Numbered from the stretch's first letter, positions 1-5,891 are shown. The stretch: DNA of 5,900 nt from Desulfocapsa sp. (GCA_020717935.1 DYDK01000114.1:1-5900), one strand, 5' to 3'. Notes: generated from the sequence alone by a model not told the origin. Numbers and translations are program-made.

Positions 1-1
1 A

Positions 2-52
2 TCGGCGATTCCGGTTTTTCAGGAAATTACCCATCCGGATCAGGAAGTCTGA
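2..52 (+). CDS. possible 3' end of a convergent gene (partial)
   Basis: A short open frame enters from the left edge and ends in TGA at 50-52. It reads as 16 residues, ending PVFQEITHPDQEV, with a protein-like mix of hydrophobic and charged residues. A second frame is also open up to a TAA at 58-60, but it is Gly/Ser-rich and less protein-like. If real, this would be the tail of a gene convergent with the response regulator that ends at 61. Too little is visible to name a family, and the call rests only on residue composition and on the hairpin that follows. Confidence 0.25.
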   Translation, partial: SAIPVFQEITHPDQEV

Positions 53-66
53 ACTTATAATCAGAC
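47..66. terminator. hairpin overlapping convergent stops
   Basis: GTCTGA at 47-52 and TCAGAC at 61-66 form a perfect 6-bp stem around an 8-nt AT-rich loop. The stem overlaps the stop codon of the minus-strand response regulator and the stop of the possible plus-strand gene. There is no clear T tract on either side and the stem is short, so it is at best a weak bidirectional terminator or a 3'-end stabilising structure. Confidence 0.3.
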
Positions 67-432
67 CTTGCTGGCTTCGTTGATTTTACTGACCAGCTCA
101 CCGATGTCTATCGGTTTCATGAGATAGTCAAACAGGCCGCACTGCATGCCGATAATGCCGCTTTCGGTAGAGCCGTGTCCAGTCAAGATAATCACCTGGA
201 TGCGTGGGTCGTGTTTTTTGATCAGATTGAGGGTGGCAAGGCCGTCGATACCCGGCATCATCAAATCAAGCAGAACAACCTGGGGCTGCCAGTCGGAGGC
301 GAGCACGGCCAACGCCTCTTCGGCACAGCTCACCGATTTTGCTGTAAATCCCCGTAAATCGAGGCGTTCTGCCAAGGTAGAACCAAATTCTGTTTCGTCG
401 TCTACAATCATGATTTTAATGCTGTTCATCAT
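61..432 (-). CDS. single-domain response regulator (CheY-like receiver)
   Basis: This 123-aa protein is a complete receiver domain with no output domain. The acidic pair D11-D12 (IVDDE), phospho-acceptor D56 (VVLLDLMMPGIDG), T84 (ILTGHG) and K106 (DYLMKP) are all present, so it should accept a phosphoryl group, most simply from the kinase encoded just upstream. An in-frame ATG at 489 exists, but the receiver fold begins at MMNSIKI. I therefore choose ATG 432; ATG 429 is equally possible. An AAGGG ribosome-binding sequence lies inside the last codons of the kinase, whose TAA at 436-434 ends one base before this start, implying translational coupling. It is a close paralogue of the regulator at 5333-5788, sharing the MMN-IK start and an ERLDLR helix, but it lacks that protein's C-terminal tail. 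With no DNA-binding domain it probably acts by protein contact or as a relay intermediate. Confidence 0.95.
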   Translation of the reverse strand: MMNSIKIMIVDDETEFGSTLAERLDLRGFTAKSVSCAEEALAVLASDWQPQVVLLDLMMPGIDGLATLNLIKKHDPRIQVIILTGHGSTESGIIGMQCGLFDYLMKPIDIGELVSKINEASKV

Positions 433-433
433 T

Positions 434-739
434 TTAACCCTTTTCAATGTATATCGGAAACGAGATGATGAATGTGGTGCCGACTCCAATCTCGCTGTTT
501 ACTTCAATCTTGCCCCCAAGTTTTTGAATAATACCATAGCTGATAGATAATCCCAAGCCGGTACCTTTCTTCTCTGCTTTTGCCTTGGTGGTAAAAAATG
601 GTTCAAAGATGTTTTTCATGGTCTCAGCTGACATGCCCGGCCCTGTGTCTGAGATAATGATCTGGACGATTTTCTGGTCTGTGCATTGCGAGGTGATAAG
701 GATTTCACCCTCATTGTTAATTTCCTCCATGCATGACAC
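434..739 (-). CDS. histidine kinase C-terminal ATPase fragment (frameshifted from 717-2210)
   Basis: This frame encodes the nucleotide-binding second half of a HATPase_c domain. Its motifs are the G1 box DTGPGM (residues 31-36), F box IFEPFFTTK (44-52), G2 box GTGLGL (59-64) and a final GVGTTF (85-90). It lacks the H box and N box, which sit in the +1-shifted frame immediately upstream. Together the two frames make one complete kinase. The frame opens after a TGA at 754-752. Its first possible starts, GTG 739 and ATG 730, have no Shine-Dalgarno sequence, so independent translation looks unlikely. The best reading is a single kinase gene spanning 434-2210 with a lesion (or sequencing error) near 717-754. 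The fragment's TAA lies 1 nt before the response regulator start. Confidence 0.8.
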   Translation of the reverse strand: MSCMEEINNEGEILITSQCTDQKIVQIIISDTGPGMSAETMKNIFEPFFTTKAKAEKKGTGLGLSISYGIIQKLGGKIEVNSEIGVGTTFIISFPIYIEKG

Positions 740-770
740 TTGTAGTGGCGATCATAGCATTGCTGATGGC
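715..770 (-). other. frameshift junction with probable 37-nt insertion in the kinase N box
   Basis: Removing 37 nt (767 down to 731 on the minus strand) joins the two kinase frames into [18 protein letters not shown], a normal N-box to beta-strand transition. 37 is 3n+1, which matches the observed +1 shift. The extra segment starts with codons reading ISNAMIA, an imperfect copy of the adjacent INNAIDA (about 15 of 22 bases match by eye). This suggests a degraded tandem duplication. A base-calling error would be a simpler cause of the shift but would leave the extra residues unexplained. Confidence 0.5.
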
Positions 771-2210
771 ATCGATGGCATTGTTGATCACATTGAGCAC
801 TACCTGTTGCAACTGGCCGTGATCAGCCCGAATGACCGGCAGTTCCTTCTGTAGTTGTAAAATAATATGGATATTGTGGTAAGCGGCCTCCTTTTCAAGG
901 AAACCGAAAACCTCCCTGATAATGTCGTTGAGATGAACCAAGGTCAGTGAGGTCTCCATGCGTCTGGCAAATCCCAGCAAACGGTGGGTGATGGTTCGGG
1001 CCCGTCCGACTGCATCTTGCAGGGAGCTTAATTGCCGCAAGAATTTTTCACGGTGGGAGAAATCACTATTAATTTCGATAAGATCCTTCATCAGTCCCGC
1101 CTTTTCCCCAATAATGGCTAGGGGATTGTTGATCTCGTGGGCGACTCCTGCCGCCAAACGGCCAATGGATGCAAGTTTGTCATTGTGTTCTGTTTCACTG
1201 AGCATCGCCTCTCGCCTCTCGTCCGCTTCTCTGAGCTTGCCGGCTATAAAAGCAGAGAGCAGGGCAATGATCCCACCGAAGATGCAAGAGCAGCTGATCA
1301 GGGTAATAATCAATCCTTGCTTGAAAGAAATCCAGTCTCCCCGTTTGGCATAGCCTTGATAGTCAAGGACAAGCAGCCAGGGCGTGTTCGGGATACGACT
1401 GACTGCACGGTAAAAACCGCCACGATCTTTTTCCTCTGAAATGAGAATGTCTTTTTGCTTTGGCATATCGCTCAACTGAAAATACCTGAGCGCCGCACCA
1501 TTATAACGAGAAGAGCTTTGCAGTTTGTTACTGTCATTGACCAAAAAAACATCTTCCAGAGCGCCGGTATTGGCTGAAGACAAAAAGTGGTCCAAGGTCT
1601 CACTGTCAATGCTGGCCCGTAGCACCCAGTATTCTGGAGAAGAAGCCGATATTTTTTTGCTGGCTGTCACCACAAAATGAGGAAAATTGCGGAATCCAGT
1701 AAAGACTTCACTGACAAATATCTTTCTGGTCAGGGCCTTATGAAACCAGATACTGCTGTTGTAATTTTTTCCGACCAATTTGTAGGCACCAGCATAGCTT
1801 GTTTGAATACCATTGGCGCCAATAACACCCAGATCCACCAGTCCTTGATGCTCCTCCTTGAGCTGCTTGAAAATCTGGTCGAGTTGTTGTTGATCGGTTA
1901 ATTCTTCAAAGGAGTATGAATCAATAACGACCGTGATCGCCGCCTCCATCTTTTCAAGATAGGCGGTGATGGTGGCCCTGGCGCTTTCGGCGCTCCATTT
2001 GGCATTGGCGTAAGAGTCTTGTCGCAACAGTTCTCGATATTGGACAAAATTTATCCCTGAAATGATAACCATGGGAATCAGGGTGATCGTCAGCATGGCG
2101 ACAAGCATACTGTTGCGCATGCAACGGTACCGCTCTCGGACGGTCATCTCCTTGTTGTTCAGTCCACAGAACAATGGACACACAGATTCAAAAGATTTGT
2201 TTGTGTTCAT
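717..2210 (-). CDS. membrane sensor histidine kinase, truncated by frameshift
   Basis: The 497-aa frame begins with a short cytoplasmic segment and TM1 (about 35-57). An extracytoplasmic sensor of about 240 residues follows, with dCache-like features ([17 protein letters not shown], then WF), and then TM2 (about 299-323). A short linker leads to a HisKA domain with H358 in [10 protein letters not shown], and then the start of HATPase_c with N476/N477 in VINNAIDAI. No HAMP domain is evident. The frame ends at a TAA (719-717) just after the N box, while the D/G boxes continue in the other frame (434-739). The ATG overlaps the TGA of the NifX-like gene as ATGA, so translation is coupled. The Cache module suggests sensing of a small extracellular ligand such as a carboxylate or amino acid. 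The ligand cannot be read from sequence. As read, the product could not bind ATP properly and would be inactive. Confidence 0.88.
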   Translation of the reverse strand: MNTNKSFESVCPLFCGLNNKEMTVRERYRCMRNSMLVAMLTITLIPMVIISGINFVQYRELLRQDSYANAKWSAESARATITAYLEKMEAAITVVIDSYSFEELTDQQQLDQIFKQLKEEHQGLVDLGVIGANGIQTSYAGAYKLVGKNYNSSIWFHKALTRKIFVSEVFTGFRNFPHFVVTASKKISASSPEYWVLRASIDSETLDHFLSSANTGALEDVFLVNDSNKLQSSSRYNGAALRYFQLSDMPKQKDILISEEKDRGGFYRAVSRIPNTPWLLVLDYQGYAKRGDWISFKQGLIITLISCSCIFGGIIALLSAFIAGKLREADERREAMLSETEHNDKLASIGRLAAGVAHEINNPLAIIGEKAGLMKDLIEINSDFSHREKFLRQLSSLQDAVGRARTITHRLLGFARRMETSLTLVHLNDIIREVFGFLEKEAAYHNIHIILQLQKELPVIRADHGQLQQVVLNVINNAIDAISNAMIATTSVMHGGN

Positions 2211-2560
2211 GGCATGTTGCTCCGCTCTGGTCTGGGCCAGATGATGGCCCCTGGTTGTAATTTTTTAGATATGGCCAAGGTAAGAGCTTCCTCGGCTGGC
2301 CCGATTATCCGGTCAATAACATCGATCTTTTTCCAGGCCAGATATTGGAAATGGGCATCCTCGATACCGCCACAGATGACCAGAGAGACCTCTTCTTTAA
2401 TGGCCAGACTGCACAGTTCATCGCTGGATGGCCCTGACAGCAAGATGGTTCGCGGCGTGCCTGAAATTTTTCCGCGAGTGATTCTGGCAATCATCACTTC
2501 CGTTGTCAGGTCAAAGCGGGGGGCGACATTGTTATTTTGCAAGGTAATAAGAATCTTCAT
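2207..2560 (-). CDS. NifX/Fe-Mo cofactor-fold small protein
   Basis: This 117-aa protein starts MKILITLQNNNVAPRFD, the signature opening of the dinitrogenase iron-molybdenum cofactor family (NifX/NifB C-terminal/NafY/MTH1175-like). The usual core follows: VSLVICGGIEDAHFQYLAWK at about 58-77, then a hydrophobic strand and helix. Length fits free-standing members (about 110-130 aa). Family members bind or carry metal clusters. Candidate ligands here are C50, C63 and H70, but binding is not demonstrated. No nif structural genes are nearby, so a nitrogenase role is not supported. The gene lies 7 nt after the sigma-54 activator and overlaps the kinase start by 4 nt (ATGA), pointing to a regulatory or sensory role. 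Free-standing proteins of this fold are known beside sigma-54 activators in sulfate reducers, for example the orange-protein (ORP) loci of Desulfovibrio, but the MinD-type ATPases of those loci are absent here. Confidence 0.9.
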   Translation of the reverse strand: MKILITLQNNNVAPRFDLTTEVMIARITRGKISGTPRTILLSGPSSDELCSLAIKEEVSLVICGGIEDAHFQYLAWKKIDVIDRIIGPAEEALTLAISKKLQPGAIIWPRPERSNMP

Positions 2561-2567
2561 AGCAGGT

Positions 2568-3986
2568 TCATGCCAGGTTATATTCTTTCATCTTTCGCCA
2601 CAGGGTGGTGCGTCCCCAAGCGAGCAGCTTGGCTGCCTCACTTCGGTTGCCGCCGGTTCGCATCAGGGCTCCGAGGATGTTCTGTTTTTCGATATCACTC
2701 CAATTGGTGAAATTGTCCGTGATAGTGCTGAGATCAGGAGTTGCCGGGGATGGCGGGTTTGGGGTGGTACCTGCTTGTCTGCTTGCTGGAAGAGCAGTTC
2801 CTGAATTGGGCGGCTTTGCGGGTGGGTGGCTGAGGGGGTGATCCTGAACGAGGATTGGGAGGTGCTCAAGTTCAATAACCTCCCCCTTACACATATTCAC
2901 CCCATATTCAATGATATTGCGTAATTCCCGGACATTGCCAGGATAGCGGTAACTGGTTAATCGTTGCAAGGCCTGGGGCGAGAGTTTTTTTATATTCTTG
3001 TTGAGGCTGACGGCAAACGATTGCAGGAAATGATCGATGAGCAGCCGTATATCGCCGTCCCGTTCCCTGAGCGGCGGCATATGGACGCGCAGGACATTCA
3101 GGCGAAAAAAAAGATCCTCTCGAAATCCACCTTCTCCCACTAACTTCCTCAAATCACGATGGGTGCCGGTAATCAGCCGCACATCCACCTTGACCTTTTT
3201 CTGGCTCCCCAGGGGAAAAAACTCACGATCATCAAGAACGGTAAGAAGTTTCACTTGCAAGGGCAAGGGCAAGTCTCCGATTTCAGTCAGAAAGATCGTT
3301 CCTCCCTGGGCAAGCTGAAACATGCCGTGTTTGTCGGCATGGGCACCTGTGAAGGCCCCTCGCACATGGCCGAACAGTTCTGATTCGAGAAGGCTTTCGG
3401 GCAAGGCTCCGCAGTTAACCTTGATAAAGGGGTGTTTGCTTCGTTGTGAGGCGTGATGAATGGCCTCGGCCAGGATGTCCTTGCCGGTTCCGGTTTCACC
3501 GGTAATTAAAACCGAGGAGTCGGTGTGAGCTAGGATCGGCAGGAGTTCAAAGACTTCCTGCATCTTCGGGCTATGCCCCAGAAAACCACCCTTGGTCGGG
3601 CCAATCTCTTTTTTACCGACAAGAGTCTCCTTGATGTCGGTCATGTCTTCCAACACCAGTACCATTGCGACCAATCCTGCCCCTGAAGAGAGTATTGGGG
3701 TTGCGGTAAAACGAATTGGAATTTTTTTACGATTGAGGCCCAGGATATCACCTTCAGTACTGCTGGTCAGTCCGGCCTCGAGGGTCTGCTGGAGGATGTG
3801 GCTGTTTTTCTGGAAATGAGTGCGAAGGGCATATTCATAAGGGATGCCACGAACTTCTTCACCGGAATAGCCGGTAAGGGCCTCAAGGAAGCGGTTCACT
3901 TCGACGATCTGCAAGTTCTGGTCAAGCAAGGCGATGCCGTGCGGTACGCCATTGAGAATTTCCAGAAGTTCAGGGCATTGACTCAT
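2568..3986 (-). CDS. PAS domain sigma-54-dependent transcriptional activator (bEBP)
   Basis: The 472-aa protein, numbered from ATG 3986, has a PAS domain (about 5-120), an AAA+ central domain (about 136-375), a Pro/Ala-rich linker (about 384-416) and a Fis-type helix-turn-helix (about 434-471, GGNRSEAAKLLAWGRTTLWR). The Walker A motif GETGTGKD is at 163-170. GAFTGA, the sigma-54 contact loop, is intact at 210-215, and the arginine-finger region FREDLFFRL is at 288-296. The Walker B motif reads TIFLTE instead of the usual FLDE, so T234 replaces the Mg-coordinating Asp. Sensor I is also unusual (LITGTHRDL). The frame is open up to an ATG at 4088, but the PAS homology starts at MSQCPELLEILNGVPHG, so I take ATG 3986; its Shine-Dalgarno is weak. 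It heads the four-gene operon. It has no receiver domain, so the signal probably enters through PAS or a partner. Its likely target is the sigma-54 promoter at 4342-4357. Confidence 0.93.
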   Translation of the reverse strand: MSQCPELLEILNGVPHGIALLDQNLQIVEVNRFLEALTGYSGEEVRGIPYEYALRTHFQKNSHILQQTLEAGLTSSTEGDILGLNRKKIPIRFTATPILSSGAGLVAMVLVLEDMTDIKETLVGKKEIGPTKGGFLGHSPKMQEVFELLPILAHTDSSVLITGETGTGKDILAEAIHHASQRSKHPFIKVNCGALPESLLESELFGHVRGAFTGAHADKHGMFQLAQGGTIFLTEIGDLPLPLQVKLLTVLDDREFFPLGSQKKVKVDVRLITGTHRDLRKLVGEGGFREDLFFRLNVLRVHMPPLRERDGDIRLLIDHFLQSFAVSLNKNIKKLSPQALQRLTSYRYPGNVRELRNIIEYGVNMCKGEVIELEHLPILVQDHPLSHPPAKPPNSGTALPASRQAGTTPNPPSPATPDLSTITDNFTNWSDIEKQNILGALMRTGGNRSEAAKLLAWGRTTLWRKMKEYNLA

Positions 3987-4053
3987 GGTTAGGGATATTC
4001 CGATGAAGAAATAAAAGGATAATAAGTTGGCAACGGTCTTTGAATCGTCATTT

Positions 4054-4083
4054 TGTTTCGTATTGTTTCTGTATGTTTCGTAT
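4054..4083. repeat. three 10-bp direct repeats (TGTTTC-N4)
   Basis: TGTTTCGTAT (4054-4063), TGTTTCTGTA (4064-4073) and TGTTTCGTAT (4074-4083) follow one another with no gap. The first and third are identical. The 10-bp period puts each TGTTTC on the same DNA face, as expected for an operator bound by an oligomeric regulator. The array lies about 68 bp upstream of the activator start and about 260 bp upstream of the sigma-54 promoter. It could therefore serve either side. The binding protein is unknown. Confidence 0.5.
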
Positions 4084-4262
4084 ATCATGCGTCGTTACAA
4101 GAAGTCAACTCTTTTTTTTAGAAGAAGCGGTTGGCGAATAGATGTTGTGACTGCTTGGAACAGGGAGTTTTTTCTGGCTGTTTTCATGCGGGGAATTGAG
4201 AGGAGATTCTCGTCCTTGAATACTGCGGCGCCGTTTCAAGGATGGCCGTTTTCGTTCCCTTT

Positions 4263-4291
4263 TGTTTCAACTGTGTTCCAGTGGCTGTTCT
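4263..4291. promoter_or_regulatory. possible activator-binding half-sites upstream of the sigma-54 promoter
   Basis: TGTTTC (4263-4268), TGTTCC (4274-4279) and TGTTCT (4286-4291) are spaced 11-12 bp apart and lie about 50-80 bp upstream of the -24 element. They resemble the TGTTTC units at 4054-4083. Position suits an enhancer for a sigma-54 activator, but the words are short and degenerate, so chance is possible. Confidence 0.25.
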
Positions 4292-4341
4292 GGCTAAAGC
4301 TCCTGCTTTGCAATATACTGTATTTACAAGGAATGTGTGTT

Positions 4342-4357
4342 TGGCATAATCTTTGCT
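4342..4357 (+). promoter_or_regulatory. sigma-54 (-24/-12) promoter
   Basis: TGGCATAATCTTTGCT matches the consensus TGGCAC-N5-TTGCW with one mismatch in the -24 block. The GG (4343-4344) and GC (4355-4356) dinucleotides are separated by exactly 10 bp, as required. Transcription would start near 4368, leaving a leader of about 59 nt before the ATG at 4427. It faces the plus-strand block. A sigma-54 activator gene is encoded just across the intergenic region, which strongly supports function. Confidence 0.8.
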
Positions 4358-4415
4358 TTGGAGAGAATAAGGGGCACAACAGGTCACTGGAGTGCAATAG
4401 GACTTAAGGAAACTG

Positions 4416-4420
4416 CGGAG
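4416..4420 (+). promoter_or_regulatory. ribosome-binding site that sets the 4427 start
   Basis: GGAGG lies 6 nt before ATG 4427. The same frame is open further upstream, to 4337, but that stretch contains the sigma-54 promoter and has no such site, so the start is taken at 4427. Confidence 0.75.
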
Positions 4421-4426
4421 GTTATC

Positions 4427-4723
4427 ATGAGAAAATCACTTAGTTCGTTTCAGAAATGGATGTCAGCTATCACTTTTGCCGAGGCCGGAGAGTGGGAAAC
4501 AGCACAACAGATGATTCCTGCCAGCATTCTCAATAGAAAAATCAGCCCCCTTGAGCAAAGTTTTATGGCCGCAGCCTTTGCCGAGGCGGGATTGTATGAA
4601 GATGCCATTAAGATGGCCGATGGCTTGAGTTATCAGGCTCCGAAAAGCAGCGATTTTCTTCAGTCTCTTGGCCTGGGTGGGGTTCGCGTGACCTATGGCG
4701 TGCTCGCCGTGGGTTCTGCCTGA
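4427..4723 (+). CDS. small protein with two FAEAG helical motifs, function unknown
   Basis: This 98-aa soluble protein has no signal peptide or membrane segment. It carries two related segments, AITFAEAGEWETAQQM (residues 14-29) and AAAFAEAGLYEDAIKM (48-63), spaced 34 residues apart. That spacing and the small-residue pattern (A-x-A-G followed by an aromatic and A) are TPR-like, so a paired-helix fold is plausible. The C-terminus is Gly-rich and hydrophobic (LGLGGVRVTYGVLAV). The same motif appears as a C-terminal tail on the next two gene products, which suggests a shared binding partner or mutual association. It is first in a probable three-gene operon behind the sigma-54 promoter, with 42 nt to the next gene. 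I do not recognise a named family, so a scaffold or adaptor role is only inference. Confidence 0.85.
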   Translation: MRKSLSSFQKWMSAITFAEAGEWETAQQMIPASILNRKISPLEQSFMAAAFAEAGLYEDAIKMADGLSYQAPKSSDFLQSLGLGGVRVTYGVLAVGSA

Positions 4724-4765
4724 TAACCCCAAGCGACCAGAAGACCTCACCAAGGGACTGGAGAA

Positions 4766-5290
4766 ATGGCCATTTCGGCAACCGTGCTCCTTGTTTCCGA
4801 CGATACAGATTTTGTCAAAACAATGAAAAGTTTCCTGCAGCGCTGGGGTATGGTTGTGGAAGTGGCCGCCGAATTTGCGTATCTCCCCGGTGGTATGGTG
4901 GATATTGTTTTGTATGATATTCGGAAGCAGGAGAGCAATGGACTGAGCCTCTTGTCAATCATTCGGACAAAAATGGCTGATGCTGAGATCATTCTTGTGA
5001 ACCAGCCGAATAATATTCAGTTGTCTATGGCTGGAATGCAGGCCGGAGCGAATGATGAGATCCTTTCTCCTTTTGATACGGCAATCCTGAAGAAGAAAAT
5101 CGCTTCCGCCATTCAATGCCGAAAAAAACGACGAAGAAAGAAATCGTTCTTTAAAAGATTTGAAGACGCCATGGCTGCGATTGCCTTTGCCCAGGCTGGA
5201 GAATTTGACACCGCCGTTGACTTGATGGATGAGTCGGAGGAGGAGCCTTCCTCCCATAATAATCGAAAAAAAGGGGGGACAGCGTCGTAG
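4766..5290 (+). CDS. degenerate receiver-domain protein with FAQAGE tail
   Basis: This 174-aa protein has a CheY-like N-terminal domain (about 4-118). It keeps an acidic pair (D12-D13, VSDDTD) and the phospho-acceptor position D51 (IVLYDIRK). The conserved Thr is V78 (IILVNQ) and the conserved Lys is S101 (DEILSPFD), so normal phosphorylation-driven switching is doubtful. A strongly basic stretch (RKKRRRKK, 119-126) follows, then the motif AIAFAQAGEFDTAVDLM (138-154). An acidic, then basic, disordered-looking end completes the protein. The ATG at 4766 has AAGGGA 8 nt upstream. It lies between the small FAEAG protein and an intact receiver carrying the same tail, with 42 nt on each side. It may act as a constitutive or pseudo-receiver partner. 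The basic patch could bind nucleic acid or an acidic protein surface, but that is inference. Confidence 0.88.
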   Translation: MAISATVLLVSDDTDFVKTMKSFLQRWGMVVEVAAEFAYLPGGMVDIVLYDIRKQESNGLSLLSIIRTKMADAEIILVNQPNNIQLSMAGMQAGANDEILSPFDTAILKKKIASAIQCRKKRRRKKSFFKRFEDAMAAIAFAQAGEFDTAVDLMDESEEEPSSHNNRKKGGTAS

Positions 5291-5332
5291 TTTTGCTGCC
5301 TTCAAACCAATGATGATGAGTTCGAGAGTAAC

Positions 5333-5788
5333 ATGATGAATGATATCAAAATTCTACTGGTAGATGATGAGGAAGATTTTATCACAACCTTATCGGAACG
5401 ACTGGATTTGCGGGATTTGGAGAGCGAAACGGCGCTTAATGGCGAACAGGCCTTAGACTATGTCGGTGATAATGAACCCGATGTCATGGTTCTTGATTTG
5501 AAAATGCCTGGCATTGACGGGATGGAGGTGCTTCGTCGGGTGAGAAAGACCTACCCTAATATTCAGGTTATTATTCAGACCGGCCACGGAAATGATCTTG
5601 ATGAAGCTGAGGCCAGAAGGATTGGCGTATTTGATTATCTCAAAAAACCGATTGGAATTGAATTGTTGGTGGAAAGGATCAAGGCTGCCTATCAGGCAAA
5701 AAACAACCTGCTTGATAACTCGGCTGGCGCTGTCACCTTTGCCGAAGCGGGTGAATATGAAACTGCCAGAAGTTTATTGAAGAAATGA
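5333..5788 (+). CDS. response regulator with C-terminal FAEAGE tail
   Basis: The 151-aa protein has a complete receiver: D11-D12 (LVDDE), phospho-acceptor D55 (VMVLDLKMPGIDG), T83 (IQTGHG) and K105 (DYLKKP). The domain ends near residue 120. About 30 residues follow, ending AVTFAEAGEYETARSLLKK (133-151), the same motif found in the two preceding proteins. It has no DNA-binding or enzymatic output domain, so the tail is the likely output or docking element. The start is ATG 5333 or the adjacent ATG 5336; the ribosome-binding site is weak (GAGAG). It is clearly paralogous to the regulator at 61-432, which lacks the tail, so both may be phosphorylated by similar kinases. It is the last gene of the sigma-54-promoted block, 42 nt after its neighbour. 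Confidence 0.94.
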   Translation: MMNDIKILLVDDEEDFITTLSERLDLRDLESETALNGEQALDYVGDNEPDVMVLDLKMPGIDGMEVLRRVRKTYPNIQVIIQTGHGNDLDEAEARRIGVFDYLKKPIGIELLVERIKAAYQAKNNLLDNSAGAVTFAEAGEYETARSLLKK

Positions 5789-5789
5789 G

Positions 5790-5812
5790 CTGATGCGACC
5801 CATAAGCATCAG
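5790..5812 (+). terminator. hairpin after the plus-strand operon
   Basis: CTGATGC (5790-5796) and GCATCAG (5806-5812) form a perfect 7-bp stem with a 9-nt loop, one base after the TGA of the last gene. No T run follows, so it is not a classical intrinsic terminator. It may be a weak terminator or protect the 3' end of the transcript. Confidence 0.4.
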
Positions 5813-5849
5813 AGTTCCGTGCCGTTTATTCGCCCTTGGTATCGGCAGT

Positions 5850-5855
5850 TATAAT
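5850..5855 (+). promoter_or_regulatory. possible sigma-70 -10 element
   Basis: TATAAT is a perfect -10 hexamer 37 bp before the possible start at 5892. The sequence 16-18 bp upstream (around TTATTC) is a poor -35 match, and no extended -10 TG is present. It could drive a gene beginning at the right edge. Confidence 0.25.
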
Positions 5856-5891
5856 AGCTTTATAAATTCTTTCCAGGAAGGCTAGGCAACA

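Larger units (their letters stand above)
3987..4426. other. divergent intergenic control region
   Basis: About 440 bp separate the two divergent blocks. The region contains phased TGTTTC repeats near the left gene, a T8 run at about 4111-4118, further TGTTCC-like half-sites at 4263-4291, and a sigma-54 promoter near the right gene. An open frame crosses it on the plus strand (4027-4407), but its product is Phe/Trp/Arg-rich, runs through the promoter and has no ribosome-binding site, so I do not call it. I saw no convincing sigma-70 promoter for the leftward operon. A TATTAT at about 4023-4028 (minus strand) is the only -10-like candidate. Confidence 0.6.

Noticed and set aside
717..730. GGAGG before the kinase TAA as a ribosome-binding site for a separate gene
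   Set aside because: The ATG that follows at suitable spacing is in the third frame and reaches a stop after about 32 codons with no recognisable product.
2214..2804. 196-codon plus-strand open frame opposite the NifX-like gene and the activator 3' end
   Set aside because: It lies antisense to two well-supported genes and its translation shows no family features.
4054..4083. CRISPR-like repeats
   Set aside because: The units are 10 bp and contiguous with no spacers, so this is an operator-like array, not CRISPR.
4108..4120. T8 run as an intrinsic terminator
   Set aside because: No GC-rich hairpin precedes the T run on the plus strand, and there is no upstream plus-strand gene to terminate.
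4184..4387. 67-codon minus-strand open frame upstream of the activator
   Set aside because: There is no ribosome-binding site, the composition is atypical, and it crosses the sigma-54 promoter region.
4027..4407. 126-codon plus-strand open frame in the intergenic region
   Set aside because: The product is rich in Phe, Trp and Arg with no domain pattern, there is no ribosome-binding site, and it overlaps the sigma-54 promoter. It is more likely chance openness.
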